Origin: Pyrrhoderma lamaoense | Taxonomy: Eukaryota; Basidiomycota; Agaricomycetes; Hymenochaetales; Hymenochaetaceae | Length of the DNA stretch: 64,000 nt | NCBI GenBank assembly: GCA_002794735.1 | Contig: NBAZ01000021.1 | Coordinates: 282,610 to 346,609 of the forward strand | Direction: 5' to 3' | Shown: one piece after another, positions 1 through 12,846 of the stretch | How the letters are laid out: every line of letters starts with the position of its first letter | Numbering within the stretch: the stretch's first letter is position 1 | The notes under the pieces: generated by a model | The model's database searches: none | Told to the model about the DNA's origin: nothing | Seen by the model: only the letters and a program-made list of their open reading frames with translations | Translations under genes and position numbers: made by a program

Positions 1-1071
1 GTCGCCCAAAACTTGAAGATATATATCAGAACTGCATATTATTTGCGAGCGTAACATTACTTACAACCCAGCGCCAAGTGGAGAACCGAGCTATCCAAGC
101 TCCACAGACAGGTCCAATCACAGGCCCAAGAAGGGGTGCAAGTGAGTAGATTGCAATGGCCTGACCCCTCTCCTCTGCACGCCAACAATCTCCGAGAACA
201 CCACCGCCAATCTGAGAAATTAGACAGAGTTCATAGCTTGAATTCGGGACAACTTACAGATAGCGGAGCACTCCCGCCTAAGCCCGACAGAAATCTGAAG
301 GCAACAAGTTGTCCTGTATTCTGCGCCGCCCCACAACCAATATTCCAGGCTATTTCGTGTGTTTAATAGTTGTATAGTCTATAAATATATACAACTAACC
401 TAGGTACCACAAGTTCGCGATCTGTAAAACTCTAGATCGTCCATATAATTCTGATAGTGGCCCAAGGAATAGAGGACCGATGGCTTCATATCGCCTGTTA
501 ATAATCGCTAAAATACTGTATGATGTAATGACATACCATAACCTAGAACAAAAACAGAGGTTGCCATAGCCAGAATTACATCGCTCGTGATTCCAAAATC
601 TCCAGCTAGTTGATTTGAAGCTGGAGCAATCATTGAGGAAGATACTGGAGAAATAAACGTGAAAGCAGAAATGATTATAGTCGCAATCCATTTCTTTTTG
701 TATGACCAACTATAATGATCGGATGTTTCGTTATTCTCAGTACATTGTTAGAGAATGAGCTAACCACACTTTAAAGGGTTACATGGGTCATCTGGCCCAT
801 CCCAGTCAATTATTGTTACATCTTCTTTGCTTGCCTCAGAAAAGCCCGCTTCCAATGCTTTCGGATTAATGTTCTGCTGCACTGGAGTCGTAGACCTCGT
901 TTGGGAGGCACTCGCTACTGGACTTTCGGTATCTTCTTCTTTACTTTTTTTCTCATGAAGTGGTACGTCTGCTGGTGTACCAATCCCAGCAAGGTCTGTC
1001 CTAGAGGCATTCATGTGACCTCGTATAGTTGATGAAGTAGAAGCAGCGGATTTCCTATATGAATCCGACAT
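1..1071 (-). CDS. MFS multidrug/polyamine exporter, DHA1 type (3' end outside window)
   Basis: Proton-coupled plasma-membrane exporter of the DHA1 (TPO/FLU1-like) group by family; substrate unknown. The start is the ATG at 1071-1069. The cytosolic N-terminus is Ser/Thr-rich and ends in the typical DWDGPDDPCNPLK stretch before the first helix. Later exons give the motif A region GPLFLGPLSELYGRSRV, then FLSGLGGSAPLS, IGGGVLGDCWRAEERGQA and PLLGPVIGPVCGAWIA, which are helices 2 to 5 of this family. Introns end or begin near 585, 520-476, 401-353 and 251-205, and a donor follows WRWV near 61. The gene then runs off the left edge, so the C-terminal half is unseen. The first exon junction (about 775 to 705) does not join in frame with any clean GT-AG pair, so either a base is wrong or an unusual splice site is used. 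Confidence 0.85.
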
Positions 1072-2137
1072 CTAGACTGGCGGAAAAGGTATGAGAAAGG
1101 CCGTGGGTTGAGTAGGAAACCAGCCCCATTGATATACAAGAACCTAGTAAGTAAAAGTCTATGTTTGAACAACCCGAGAGGCACTGGCGAGGCTGGTGAC
1201 GCATAGAATCCGACGGCAACGAGTTCGGCATTTAAGGATATTTCTACACGGAGAAAGTTTATTTTTAGCCGAAGACCCTCTTCCGTGCCTTGACTAAATG
1301 AGGCTTACGTAGTTCCCATAAACTTCATCAGGTAATGGCCATTTACCAATCATGAATCTCCTATTTTTTTGATTTCCCCCATACTTGGATTAGATTTGTG
1401 TTTATAAACAAACTATTTACCCGTGGCTTAAGACTCCATTTTCCTCCCACTTGATAAGTATGAACTGTAAGGGCTGACCGATAAGCATCGAGTACAACAA
1501 AATACTTTTCACAACAACTGATACTGGGACCTGATTATCAGAATGTATAGCTTCTATCGATAGACTCTTGATGGCAAATCAAATGGAATCTAAGAAGCCA
1601 CTTTTTTTACTCTTTCTAGAAATGGTATTTTAGATTCATAAATTTCTCGAAGTCTAAAACTACATCTGATAACCTTTAGACTCCGACACTCAGTTTCATC
1701 TTAAATGACGCCGGTTTCGACGAAAACCAGAAAATTATTAAATATTCCGTTATATAATATAGTGCGACTAGCTATCAAGACAAATTTGGATTAAAACTGA
1801 TATTTTAAGAAACAAATCAGCCTTTTTTCTCTTGCGGAGATCAGTCACTTACGCAAAATAAACAAGTGATAGGTTTAAATAAATATAAGCATTTGATACC
1901 ACAATCATATACTGAGCTAAGCTTATTTAAAGCTCCTATTAAAGTAAAATCTAGTATCTAGGAGAAGGTCAAGAAGCGAGGTGGGAGGATTCCGAAGCTA
2001 TGATACAGGGCGAAAGCAAAAAACAAGAAATCTAATGATACAGTCTCTACCGTCGGATACACCAACGTATATATTTCCGATTTCAAGAATGATGGAAAAG
2101 ATTAACTGAGCAGCGATTAAACAAGGGATAATGTATA
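1072..2137. other. Intergenic, no gene seen
   Basis: AT-rich spacer between the start of the MFS exporter and the 3' end of the DUF6593 gene. It presumably holds the MFS promoter and the neighbour's 3' UTR. Short open frames here lack codon structure or recognisable motifs. Confidence 0.5.
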
Positions 2138-2918
2138 CTATTCTAGACGACGTCCACTCAAAAGAAGAGTTATAGCAACTATGCAAGGTTCGAGAAGGCC
2201 AGAGAGCAAAGCCTGTTCGCTCATCTCTAGATTGATAATATGTCTATTCTTCGTCGCAACTGCAAGAGGATTGCGACCCGGAGTCTGAGAGTATAGCTGA
2301 GTATATGGGTTAGCAATCAGGTTCAAATGCAAATAAATATATAAAATTAACAGCATTACTTACAAGAAGGGCTTCACCGTTCGGGCACCAAACAAACCTG
2401 GTTCCCCTAACATCCATTTTTCTCACGGCTCTGAATAAATTCAAGAGAATGTTATTTTAAACTACATTTACTAAAGGTTTATATGAGAAAAGACTACTAA
2501 CCTTCCGAAATTCGGATCCATCACAACCTGGAGCCATTCACTAGTAGGTGTCTTGGCGACCGAGTTTCGTACCTCAACTTTGGGTTGAGAACCTGACCAT
2601 TCTATGAGGGCGACGCTTTTACCGTCTGCATCATGGAAAGCGGTATAACCTGCCAAACGATCATTGGTAGAGATGTTCACAAGCTGATGAACAGTCCCGT
2701 CCCTATGAGGTCCGACGACAACAGAGTTTAGAATCGTCGGATTCGGGTTTGTAAACTGGAAGTGTGTGGCTGCTCCTGCTCTGGATCCAGCTGCTGGAGT
2801 GCCAGTAGTCATTGGGAGTGCTCCATACACCGAGGGAGGGTTAGTTCCATTTCCCCGAGGGTCGTTGAGTATGCTCCTGCCCAACCCCCTGAACAAATGG
2901 ATTGCTGTGAGTGTACAT
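2138..2918 (-). CDS. DUF6593 domain protein
   Basis: Small basidiomycete protein with a DUF6593 domain; function unknown. The signature order is visible: SVYGALP, HFQFTNPNPTILNSVVVG, an alternating strand region, GKSVALIEWSG, SEWLQ, then after an intron (2431-2501) MDVRGTRFVWCPNGEALL, and after a second intron (2297-2363) the final exon ending in LLLSGRRLE with stop at 2138-2140. Exons 2 (2364-2430) and 3 (2138-2296) join in frame. The N-terminus is the problem. An ATG at 2918-2916 opens MYTHSNPFVQG, a plausible family start, but this frame must move by one base near 2840-2855 to reach the NPPSVYGALP frame. The domain frame itself has no ATG upstream. I therefore regard the start as probable and the shift as an error or a real lesion. 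It lies between the MFS exporter and the glucanase with no sign of linkage. Confidence 0.75.
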
Positions 2919-5670
2919 TGGGAGTAGATGATACTTTCTCTAAAGGAACTGGGTAAGCTGGATTTATGTTTGGATGAGATCTAAAAAGGATGGATGTCTT
3001 GGATATTGAGGCATATTTTCGAGCTCCCTTTATACAAGTTGGGCAAGATGGAATTTTCCTATCTGGTACTATTCAAATGCAAGAGTAGTTGCAGGAGCCA
3101 CTGCCAGGATTAGGAGACGGCGTCGAGCCAGGTTGGGAAACCGGTATGCCCGAGATTCGATAATACTCGGTCTTCTGTTAGATGGTAGAAAGAATTTCAA
3201 CATTTCATGACCGTGACATGAGAACGCTGAGAATAGTAGTCAATATCTCTCTTTCTATCTATAAATGTCGACAGTACCTTATTTCAATAGTCAGACTGCG
3301 AAACAGAGAACAGCCGTTAATAATCATCATTTTCAAAATGAAACAAGGTCAGCGAAGCAGCTGTGTCAATACAGTTCATTGCCGAGCTCGGCGATAAGAG
3401 GAAATCTCATCGAAGAATACAAGGATACCTGTAGTGGATGGTATGGATACGCGAGCGCAGTCTTTCTTTCTTAACACATATGTAGTCTCAGATCAATCTA
3501 CCAAAGGAGAACCGAGTTTTTGCCTTTAGATTTCCACGCGAGACCCACGCGTCACTGGACCGCCACAGGGATAGCCACGCCGTGTATGACCATTGTCTTT
3601 CGTGAAAGAGAGAACACTTTTTAAAAGCCTTGAATCAGGAGGTACGCACGCCGCCACTTACGAAAATTTCATCCGTAGTAAATATACGTACAGTAAGTTG
3701 CTTCTGTCACAGGGCAGGGATGCGACACATCCTTGACCTGAAAAAGAACGACACATCGTGATTTAAGATGCTCTTCGTATTAATATCTATCATTCGATTC
3801 ATTCCCAGATAGTACATCTGTAATAAATAATATATAGAGCACCAAACTAGAGTCATATTATAAGGAGGTCTATACGGCGATATACACGTATGTCAGGCAG
3901 ACTTCACGTGCAGGGTCAAGTAGCACAGTTTGTTTGTAATGGTTAGCGAAGCAGTTGAGATAGTAGTCGTGGAAATATCAGACTTTCGTGTTGCTATTAG
4001 AAATTATTAGTAAAAACACTTTAGTGAGAGGGTTCGTGGTTGATATGTTGATAGATTTGTGGAACTAGTTAATTTCGTTGATAAACACGCAATTGCCAAA
4101 TCAGGAAGTAACTGACTTTGTGATGTAAGAGTCATATAGCAACGAAAGATTGACGCTTCCCGATCGTTCTGCATAACCCCGCTGTTCTGCCATCCACTAA
4201 GGTTTTTATACTTAAAAGTCTATTACTCAGCGAAAGTAATTAGTGTTCCGTAAGAGTTATTAAAAAGCACCCATATAAAGGTCGATATAATTGATTGGGA
4301 TGCAGAATAGTCACAGAAGCAGATAACCAGGTGTAGTGTGAACTCCGGTTCAATCGACTATCAAAACCTTGACCATGACCCAGTGTATGATTAGTAACAT
4401 CCATCAGCCTATACACTCCTATGGATTCAACGACATAGGCGCCTATAACCTCAACTTTCATACAATTCATTTGCATAGATCTTTCCTATGCTCCGACAAG
4501 CAACCAAAACAAGTGTCAAAATGCAGCCACTTCAGACAATTGAGATGAAACGTATTTTGATGCCTAGAAAAACCAAAGAGACGTAAGCAGGTGGGGAAGA
4601 CTCATTTCACCAAGCTTAGAAAAACTCCGTTTGGAAGCACCAAAGAAAAATCAAAAATATGTGGGATATCAGCATGCTATTAACTTTCTGGACCATAATG
4701 ATCCGAGGTTGGTTGGTTGTGTATTGGTTGAAATAACATTAGATACTAAGATCAGAGGTGATTGTGTATCAGATCATCACGTGCCGTATGTTCGGATTCC
4801 GATCATTAAGGCTGATCCGAGTTTCTCGCTGTTGCAAAGACGAAATTACTGTAAGTTTGCTCTTCGTATGATTCTGACGAACAAATAACTCAGGAGTTCG
4901 AATACGTATATATCTCACGAACGTCAACTATCCTAGAATATGACTAAGCAGGCTACGCTTGGGCGCACTATTGAAACAAATTCCGAGGTTAATCCATTAT
5001 GTTTCTAGGTGATATCTCAGCCTAAAGAAGAATAAGGTCACTGTAAGTTGTATCAACTAATAGTCTAGAAAAGTCCCCGCATAATTAACGTAATAGTCTA
5101 ATTGTCTCTTACGGCCGAAAAGGCCCTCAAACTCATGTCACATTTCTGTTTCACTCCGGTGCTACTATCGACCCTAACATGATGGGGGATGATGGGTCTA
5201 CTCTCGCTTGGTAAATATCTCAAGCCCTGCGATGCAAGCGGCTCATATTACTACTGTCTTATAGCTATAAATATGCGGACAAAACTACTAAGATGAGAGA
5301 CATGTAGTAATTCCGAATTCTTTGATTTTGGCTCCGGCATGTCTAAGCAGCCTGTAATCATCCTGATAGCCAAGGTAAAATACTAATAGACGTCTCATCT
5401 GTCCGATACACACATCTCGATTATTTGATAGGTAGAACAGTACCTGATAATCTTTGGTTGTATTGCTGATAATTAAAAACTGATATATAAATTGTTGCAT
5501 ATCATCCGTTGATTCTACCATAAGATGCTCGGTAAATTACGAACATTCGTTTAGTTTTCATCATAATTGTAAGTCTAATGTTATTGGATATAAATACGGG
5601 TAGTATCATCACCCTCTAACTCGATGTTAATAAGAACTTATGCAAGCACTGACAAGTTACTATCTGTCAA
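2919..5670. other. Long intergenic region, no supported gene
   Basis: No conserved protein is recognised on either strand. The best open stretch, 4631-4888 (+), opens with TTG and has no ATG except near its end; it matches nothing I know. Codon use is unstructured and AT-rich throughout. Confidence 0.4.
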
Positions 5671-7210
5671 CTATTGGTATACCCGAATTGAGGCTATATC
5701 AAAAAATGCATCTTTGAAAGCGGCAGGATTCTCATTAACAAAGGCTGGAAAATATTAAGCCTTTGGGCACCATTCACACAGCATATATCTATCAAGACGA
5801 GATCTCACCTTCACAAGTGCTAGGACAACCCGATGCTGCATATACAGACGGGCTGCCTGCCCAGTCACCACCTAGAGATGATAAATTATTGCCAAGCTTT
5901 CGACTTGCAAAATAATCTCACACTTACAAAAAGTGAGGTTGATTATGATGTTGTTATAGCCGAAATGTGAGCTTATGTCGCATTCGGAATTGGGGAAAAG
6001 TGCATCAGGTGTGCCCTGGATTTCAGGGAGTCAAGAAATTTTAATAATCTTTCGAAATTGGAAGAAGAAATGTTGTTACCCAGGAGCTTGTATCAATGAT
6101 TGGACTGCCATACACGATCTCAGCAGGTACAGAAGGATCATCCCTTGACCAGAAGAATAACCGTATGAATGTATCTGTACGCTCCATGACGTACCATCCT
6201 CCCCCAGCAGAATTGAACTGGGGCCATAACTATTTGTTTTTGCGTCTCGTACTCCACAGCCCTCGTTATAATTATCCAGCCAATAACAGTCATTAGAGGT
6301 CATAGTTCTTCAGGATCATAAAGTTTAATACATATTTCCCATGGAGGATAAAAAAGGAAGGTGAAATACCCAGTCATAATCCGATTTTCGGGCATTGTAC
6401 AATTATCAGTGGTATGAAGTGTCATTGAATTTGGACCTTGATCATTTACCCCTTCCAAGATATCAACCTATTATTAGTAGATGAACAAGACTTCGCATTC
6501 ATCAGAATACCGATTACGTACTTCTCCGAACGTAGGCCAATCGCTTTCGCCTGTTTCCCATACTGCAGGCCAAGTTGCGCACCCGGCTGGCATATGACGG
6601 ATGTCGAAACTGTAACATATTGGTTAAAATATATTTAGATAACAAGAAATAAGGAACTAAGTCGGGAAGGCATACACAGCAAGATGATGATTATATGATT
6701 TTCTGCTTTGGATCCTCACACTGTTACGCCCAGGGCCGGATGAATTCAGTGTTGTAGTTGAGTCAGCACGCATGATGAATGAGTTGAAGCTGGCTGAAAC
6801 GAGCCCATGTTCTAAGGCATAATTTTTATCAACATAGTTTACACGCCCATGTGTTGGGTCCGCTATCGCTTGAAAATCGAACGTAGAAAGAAAGTCGTAT
6901 CCAATATATTTGTCCGCCAAATACCAGACCTTCTGCGTATCTGACGGATACCCCCCTATGGATACGGAAACCTTTGCGTAGTTGTTATTCTATGTATTCA
7001 TCCGAAACGGAGCGATAAATCGCTTACTGATACTGATACACCACTTCCGACTTGTGTAAAAGGTATAGCAGTTACTATGGGTGTTGGTAGCACATCGCTT
7101 GGCAGAAGTTCTCCTAAGTCGAGATTTTGAGGTGTAAGATCTGAAGCAGCTGTAACTGCAACAATGATGAACTCAGTAAGAGCTAGAGAATAAAAGGCTC
7201 TAAGAACCAT
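5671..7210 (-). CDS. Secreted GH16 endo-beta-1,3(4)-glucanase, Lam16A-like
   Basis: Predicted extracellular laminarinase-type glycoside hydrolase family 16 enzyme cutting beta-1,3 (and mixed) glucans, close in layout to Phanerochaete Lam16A. The start at 7210 opens MVLRAFYSLALTEFIIVAV, a signal peptide. The catalytic domain follows in order: YIGYDFLSTFDFQAIADPTH, GRVNYVD, MRADSTTTL, SGPGRNSVRI, DIRHMPAGCATWPAVWE, then the active-site strand GEVDILEGVND with nucleophile and acid/base glutamates in the E-x-D-x-x-E pattern, TLHTTDNCTMP, NEGCGV, FNSAGGGWYVMERT, IRLFFWSRDDPSVP, NIIINLTFCGDWAGSPSVY and terminal IASIRVYQ, stop at 5671-5673. At least five short introns split it; one splits the GEVDILEG strand. 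At 6220-6225 a missing base in a run of four G (+ strand) breaks the frame between NSYGP and FNSAGGG. All else is intact, so a sequencing error is as likely as a lesion. There is a donor at the end of the signal-peptide exon near 7022. Confidence 0.9.
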
Positions 7211-8982
7211 CCCGCAAGACTAGGGGGAGTTGCAGTCAGAGTAGCCATAATTCTTCTCTGACTGACAATATTAAACCTGTCAAGAAAATATGAATATCAA
7301 TTTAGTTTACATGAAGGCACTCTAACTATTCGGCTCCTGGGTATGGAGACTAAGTCACCGTGACGGAATTGAAAATATATGTACTGGATTCATATTCACT
7401 ACTAGTTTCCTTTTGAGGCTGCATGAAAAACGGATTATCTCCGTCAATGTCATCACAGGGATCTGAATATAAGAAATCGAAGTTCTATAAATTGTGCTCT
7501 TTGCGAATGATGTAAGAATTTCTCACAATCATTGGTTCTTGCCGCGGGCTCAAGAATTGAATTGCTGTTAATCGACTTGTACCGACCCTGTATCCAATAC
7601 AATGTGCATCATTGTCAGACTTGACGAATGACCCAGAAGAATGTTTTCCATTGTAAGCACTCCGATACTTCTTTGGTATGAGTGTCCAATTGTGTAAGAG
7701 AGTTGGAAAATTCATTATATCAGTTTACAATGCACACTAAGAAGAAAACAGACCAAAATACAGGGCAGTTTGGAATATATAAACAGTCTAGAGATAAGGT
7801 ATTTGCGATACTTACGTTGGAAAAATGGAATGAGACCTGATTCACAGTGGATACACTTCATCCGACTCGGATAAACACATACACACACATAAATTCAACG
7901 AATTCAGGTCTGGTATACACCTTAATTTTCATGGTAACAGTTATGGTTTTTTTTAATCAATGCTTATTACAAATGTCTAGACCTTCCATTCTAAAAGATA
8001 ATAGATATGGGATCGCGAATGATCGTATCGGCGACCTCAGGGCTCTGCTCTAAAGGGATCTAGGTAAATCTGTTAATGTAGATCTTAGCCTCAGGTCTCC
8101 GCATGTAAAAATCCCTGTAAAAACCTCTTCTTTCCATATGGTGCGCTTAGTACATCATGAAGTTCGCGGTTCTTTTTAAAGCAATGCGCCATCAATTGAT
8201 GCGAAGCCCATAACACTAACTAGTGGGTTCGGGATTTGATCACGCGGGTATTTGGAGTTTTCACGCTTTAAAAAAATATTCAACACCTTTTTTTCCCTTT
8301 TTCTCTTTTTAGGCCTTCTATCAGTTCACTCCCAACGCTTCGGACAAGCTACACCTCCGAAACTATACGAAGCTCGCCTATCTCAGGGCAATCCTCGTTC
8401 GTCCTGATCGTTGTGACCTCTCTCCTAAAGCCAGTTAGCCCTACAGAAATATAAATCGCGCAAATCCCATGCTTTAGAAAGTTCTACGCAAGTTGGTTTT
8501 CTTTTTCTATTTTTCTTTTGCTTCTTTAGCCGATCAATGAGATCCTTCACGGGTTATTCATCCATCGTGAACTTTGCTTTACATCTTACATGTGCCCTGA
8601 AGTAAGCTATTAGGAATAATCTTCCGTCCCTTTGTGATCTTTTGGATCCCGTGCCTCAATTTGAGACTTAAGAAGAATCGCACCCCCGCTATATACGGCT
8701 ACGGGTTTGTACCCGTTACTATGTATACGTATATTTAATAGCCCTATCAGGGCTTATACACTTTTCTGCTTCTCTCATTTGATCCATCAACGGTTATCAT
8801 CCTTGCAAGCTCATAGAGAGGTATCTGCGTTCGCGGTTGGTTTGGAGGATATAAACCCTTTTCTGCCTTTTGAGGCAGAAGAATAAAAACCTCCCAGGAC
8901 TCTTAATTCATTCTCCCTTCACCTTCTACGTTGGATTGACTTCAACGGCAAGGCGGGAGCGCCAATTACTGCAAATACAAAA
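7211..8982. other. Divergent intergenic region
   Basis: Shared upstream region of the glucanase (-) and the first DUF6534 gene (+). The half next to the DUF6534 start carries pyrimidine-rich tracts near 8270-8320, 8490-8530 and 8760-8780, as fungal promoters often do. A 76-codon open frame at 7485-7715 (-) has an ATG but no recognisable domain and is not annotated. Confidence 0.4.
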
Positions 8983-10915
8983 ATGGCGCTGACAGAAGAG
9001 GAATGGCAGCAGGTGGTTTGGCTTCTTGGTCCTTGGGTTTGTAGGAATTTTTCTAGCTTGTTGTTTATCTCTATTAACGAGCAATTATCTATTCAATACT
9101 TTCAACTGATGTTATAGATAATTGGCGGATTCCTTGATGTACTCCTCCAAGGGGTTCTACTTTGCCAGGTCGGAGTTTTTTTTGATGATGCAGATTCTGT
9201 AGTGTATTAGTATAACTGACGAGGCTTAATTTACTGGTTTAGTTCGTCAATTACTTCACGTATTATAAGGACGATAAAGCTCGGTTGCGGTGGTTGGTTA
9301 TCATACTATTGATCATAACTACGCTGAAGTCAGCCCAAACTTTGTATGTCGAGTTTTTTCCACGGAGACTGGTGATGGTTGAGGCTTTATATTACTAATT
9401 CGTCTGCCATCTTTAGCCTACTTATTTGGGAGCAGTCTATTGTCCATTTTTCTGATGTTGAAGACGCTATACTTTTGTCGTATACAAAATGGTGGCAAGT
9501 AGGGAATAGTCTTATGGTACGCGAATTTTCCCAGTTTCATTGTAAATTTCTTTGAGCTAAAAGCCCTTCTATAATAGGTCGCAACGATAGGCGCCTATGT
9601 ACAATCATTCTTCCTCTATAGACTCCATTCAATATCCAGGAATCATTATACTGTGATACCAATTGCGACAATTCTTACTTTTGGTTACATTTCAGTTATT
9701 TTAGCAGTAAGTAATCGGCCAAGAAGTTTACATAGGATGGTATTAGGACATTCTTAATAAGCCGTTTTTTCTATAGACCTACTATACGGCTGTTTCGGAG
9801 TATCGAAAAATTGGGTATTGGTGTAAGTTCATATATTTCAACTCTCTACAAGTATCTTATTCATTTAGGTATATCTAGTTGCCGCGCACCTTGGTTGTAT
9901 CTTCGGTTTGTTCATATCTGAAGTCATTGTGGCAATGGTTTTGATTTTAAATGATCTAACGCAGCCGGAGATACATTGCTTTCTTGCGCAACGGCGTATG
10001 CTCTTTTGAAGGCCACTAGTCATCATGCATTAAAACAGTTTAGTGGGTTTAATGATATACTTAACTTGCTTCTGACACCCTTTTGCAGGACAAACGACCT
10101 AATTCATGCCCTCATACGTCTGACGTTTCAGACTGCGGCACCAGCTGCATTATGGTATGTCGTTATTTGGATTATCATTTCCGCACACTTTCATTCATTT
10201 CTCATTTCTATTTCTAGTGCGATGTTCAACCTTATCTTCTCCCAAGTATACAAAGGCGAAGACAGGCTTCTATCAGCCGCTTTCAATATGCCTCTTCCTG
10301 TAAGTCTCTATCCCACTCACCCTCCTAGTGTCCTTCCAGGACGGTACTCATCCGCTGATTCCCTAAATAGAAACTGTACGCTATATCGATGATGTGGACC
10401 CTTAATGCAAGGCGAACGATCCGCACCGTGCACTCTAGCGGAGGACAAATGACGAGTAGTGCTGAATTGTCTGGCCGGACTCGTAGGGTAAGTTGTATCA
10501 ATAACAGAATAAATGCCTCTCTTACTCGCTTGCTTTTGTCTGTATTCATAAAATTTCTTATCTGACCCCTTTCGTCTTTCTTGAATCCGAACAGCGCGAA
10601 GATCTTGAACTCGGTAGACTCGGGACGATACAGATTCGAACGGAGATTGAGACGAGTAGGCATGTCGATGTATGTTATTTCTCTTAAACTTTTATTCTCT
10701 ACTCGTCTTCTTGGCCGATCGAAGGTGGCTTCGGACTTCTTTTCACTCGTCGTCTTAAGAGACGACTCGCTCAGACTCTCGTTTCCGTTGATCAATTGAC
10801 TAAAATCTATTTCTAGGACGAGCGTAGAATCGAATTTGGAGACGTGAAGACCACTTCCGAGATTGATGAACACGATTCAAGTCAAGACATTCCATACAAG
10901 GCGTCTGCCGTTTAG
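8983..10915 (+). CDS. DUF6534 seven-helix-type membrane protein, copy A
   Basis: Integral membrane protein of the basidiomycete DUF6534 family; function unknown. The ATG at 8983 opens MALTEEEWQQVVWLLGPWV, followed after an intron by IIGGFLDVLLQGVLLCQ and FVNYFTYYKDDKARLRWLV, the usual first two helices and loop. Further exons give WWQVGNSLM, the third and fourth helices near 9580-9700, AAHLGCIFGLFISEVIVAMV, then the DUF6534 core TNDLIHALIRLTFQTAAPAA, AMFNLIFSQVYKGEDRL and KLYAISMMWTLNARR. The cytosolic tail ends DIPYKASAV with stop at 10913-10915. About ten introns of 40-110 nt interrupt it. The join near 10052-10089 is uncertain (donor GTTTAA). A close paralogue lies at 35950-37682. The gene appears intact. 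Confidence 0.8.
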
Positions 10916-11550
10916 GTTTTGTGTAACTTTACCTTTTTTTTCTTTCTTCTTCTATGCTTGTATCAAAACGGGGATTTCCTTTTCTAACTTTATTCTTAAT
11001 GGACATTTTTCGAAGTCGATTAAAACTCGTGAAAGATAAAGAAACATAAAGAAATGATGTTTTTTCCCTTCCCCCCAATTTTTTCCCTTCTTTCTCATTC
11101 TTATGGTATATAGTCTTGGGGTACGGATTACGTTATGTACTGAGTAGAGATTGGGGTTTTTTGATTTAAAGAGTTGTAACACAAAGCCCAGCTGATTCTT
11201 GTTAGGCGCCGCTTGCTTTTTTCCTGTAGTAAACGTATCGAATATTATTCAATATATTGAAAAAAGAGTTGATGACGGAATACGAATTGTTGAAGTTGAC
11301 GGATTGATAGTGACTTCATTGGAGGATCGGACGTTAGCGCGGCCGCAATCCGGGTATCGGGTACTTTCAAAGCCGGAGCTTCCCCAAAGGTTCCATATCA
11401 CTCAGTCAGTGTTGTCATCATTTATTAAGACATGCATTGAAGCTGCTTAGACGACTACCACCAACCATTTTGGGTAGAGGCTCGAACGTAGGACTTTTTG
11501 GGTCTTGGGAATTGTCGACGATATCTTCATCATCATCAAGTGCATCGGTG
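10916..11550. other. Intergenic, thioesterase promoter
   Basis: T-rich 3' region of DUF6534 copy A followed by the region upstream of the thioesterase. Open frames here (for example 11199-11450) start at TTG and show no conserved motif. Confidence 0.4.
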
Positions 11551-12846
11551 ATGTTTGGTACTGCAAGAGACCAAATTGTGAAATTCTTGACCGCCGACTC
11601 GTCGCGTTCTGTCCTGCCTTTCGTGCCTCGGCCACTGCGGTTTATATTCCTTCTTATCTTATTGATTAATCTAAGGTCACTTCCTTTCGTATGGCACCGT
11701 ACGTATTGTCGACTTAGGATCCATAGTGTCTGGTTCTCTACTGACCTCTTCGCTCTGTACATCTGAATATCCAGTTCGAGTATTTAAACCCGTATTTGTG
11801 GCTCGGCTCAAAGCTTTAACTTTATGGTCTCCTAAGAAGAGGGAAGAATGGCTTGACTCTCTCTGTCCTGTTGGAGTGTCACCTTTCGCGCTTATGTGCA
11901 CGTATGACTCCTGGGCCTCTCCGGATGAGAGTGACTACAACATTCACCTTAGTAATTCGTCGTATGCTAAACTAGCTGATATGGCACGTCTCAAGTTTGC
12001 TTTGGCACATTTCAGTACAGTGTTCAGAGATGATTGTTGGATTGCATTAGGCGCTACACATCTAAGGTTCATCAGGGAGATACCGCTTGGAGTCAAATAT
12101 CAAATCAGGATGTATGTTGGCAGTTGGGACTCAAAATGGGTAAGCCCTCTTTTTTAAATTGACAACCCATTGGTTTTAGACGTGATTTAATTGAAGCTGT
12201 GCCTTGTTTGTACTAGTTATATATCGTTGCACGTTATGTCAGTAAGAAGCCAAAGTCATCAAAGAAGCGGTCCGATAAACTTGTCGATGCAAAGACTGCT
12301 TTGAAGGACTCCGCTGCGTCTGGATCTGGATCATCGAACTCCATCCCAATTCCGTCTGTCCACACCCCCGGTTCTGATGGTTTACCAACAGACCCTTCCA
12401 GGTCCGGCAGCGCAACTCCATCAGCAACTTCGGGTAGTAGTACAATCGTGAACGGAGGTTCCAAGTTACAGCCACTGAATCTGAAATCGCTATTTGAAGA
12501 AGGAGAGGACGAAATACTTCACTGTATCGCCGTTAATGAATGTGTATTCAAACATGGTCGGATGACTGTTCCGCCCGAGCTCATCTTTGCCGCGGCGGGG
12601 TGTGGAAGTTCGCCGGAGGAGTGGGCCAGGGTGAATTCGTTGCGTAAGGAGAGAAGACAGAAGGAAAACAAGGGTGTAGAGGGAGAATGGAGTATGAGAG
12701 ATCTGATGGGTGGGAAATGGCGTGAAGTTCCAGAAGGAGGACGGTGGTGGCAGGATGCGATGGGACAGTTTGAGGATGAGCGTTTGAAACGGCTCTCTGT
12801 GCTGCGTGGGTTACGAGAGGGAATGGAGACTGCTCGATATCTCTGA
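11551..12846 (+). CDS. 4HBT_2/THEM6-type thioesterase-like membrane protein
   Basis: Predicted hot-dog-fold thioesterase-like protein, the fungal THEM6-type group; the acyl substrate is not known. The ATG at 11551 opens MFGTARDQIVKFL, followed by a hydrophobic anchor RFIFLLILLIN. Exon 1 ends at 11698; exon 2 (11775-12139) reads LRVFKPVFVARLKALTL and then the hot-dog core SDYNIHLSNSSYAKLADMAR, where the family places its conserved N-x-H-x-x-N-S-x-Y motif, and HLRFIREIPLGVKYQIRMYV. Exon 3 (12217-12846) holds a long Ser/Gly/Pro-rich insert, then ILHCIAVNECVFKHGRMTVP, which returns to the fold, and a charged C-terminal tail. All three exons join in phase with good GT-AG ends. A longer start in the same frame is possible only with a non-ATG codon. 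The next gene follows on the same strand about 260 bp downstream. Confidence 0.8.

Noticed and set aside
395..709. 104-codon open frame on the minus strand
   Set aside because: It mixes two frames and an intron of the MFS exporter; only its last third is real coding sequence.
4631..4888. 85-codon open frame (+)
   Set aside because: Opens with TTG, has no early ATG, no recognised motif and no adjoining exon.
7485..7715. 76-codon open frame (-) beside the glucanase
   Set aside because: ATG present, but no domain, no signal peptide and no flanking coding exons; left out for lack of support.
11199..11450. Open frame before the thioesterase
   Set aside because: TTG start, no motif; the thioesterase has a better ATG at 11551 followed by a membrane anchor.
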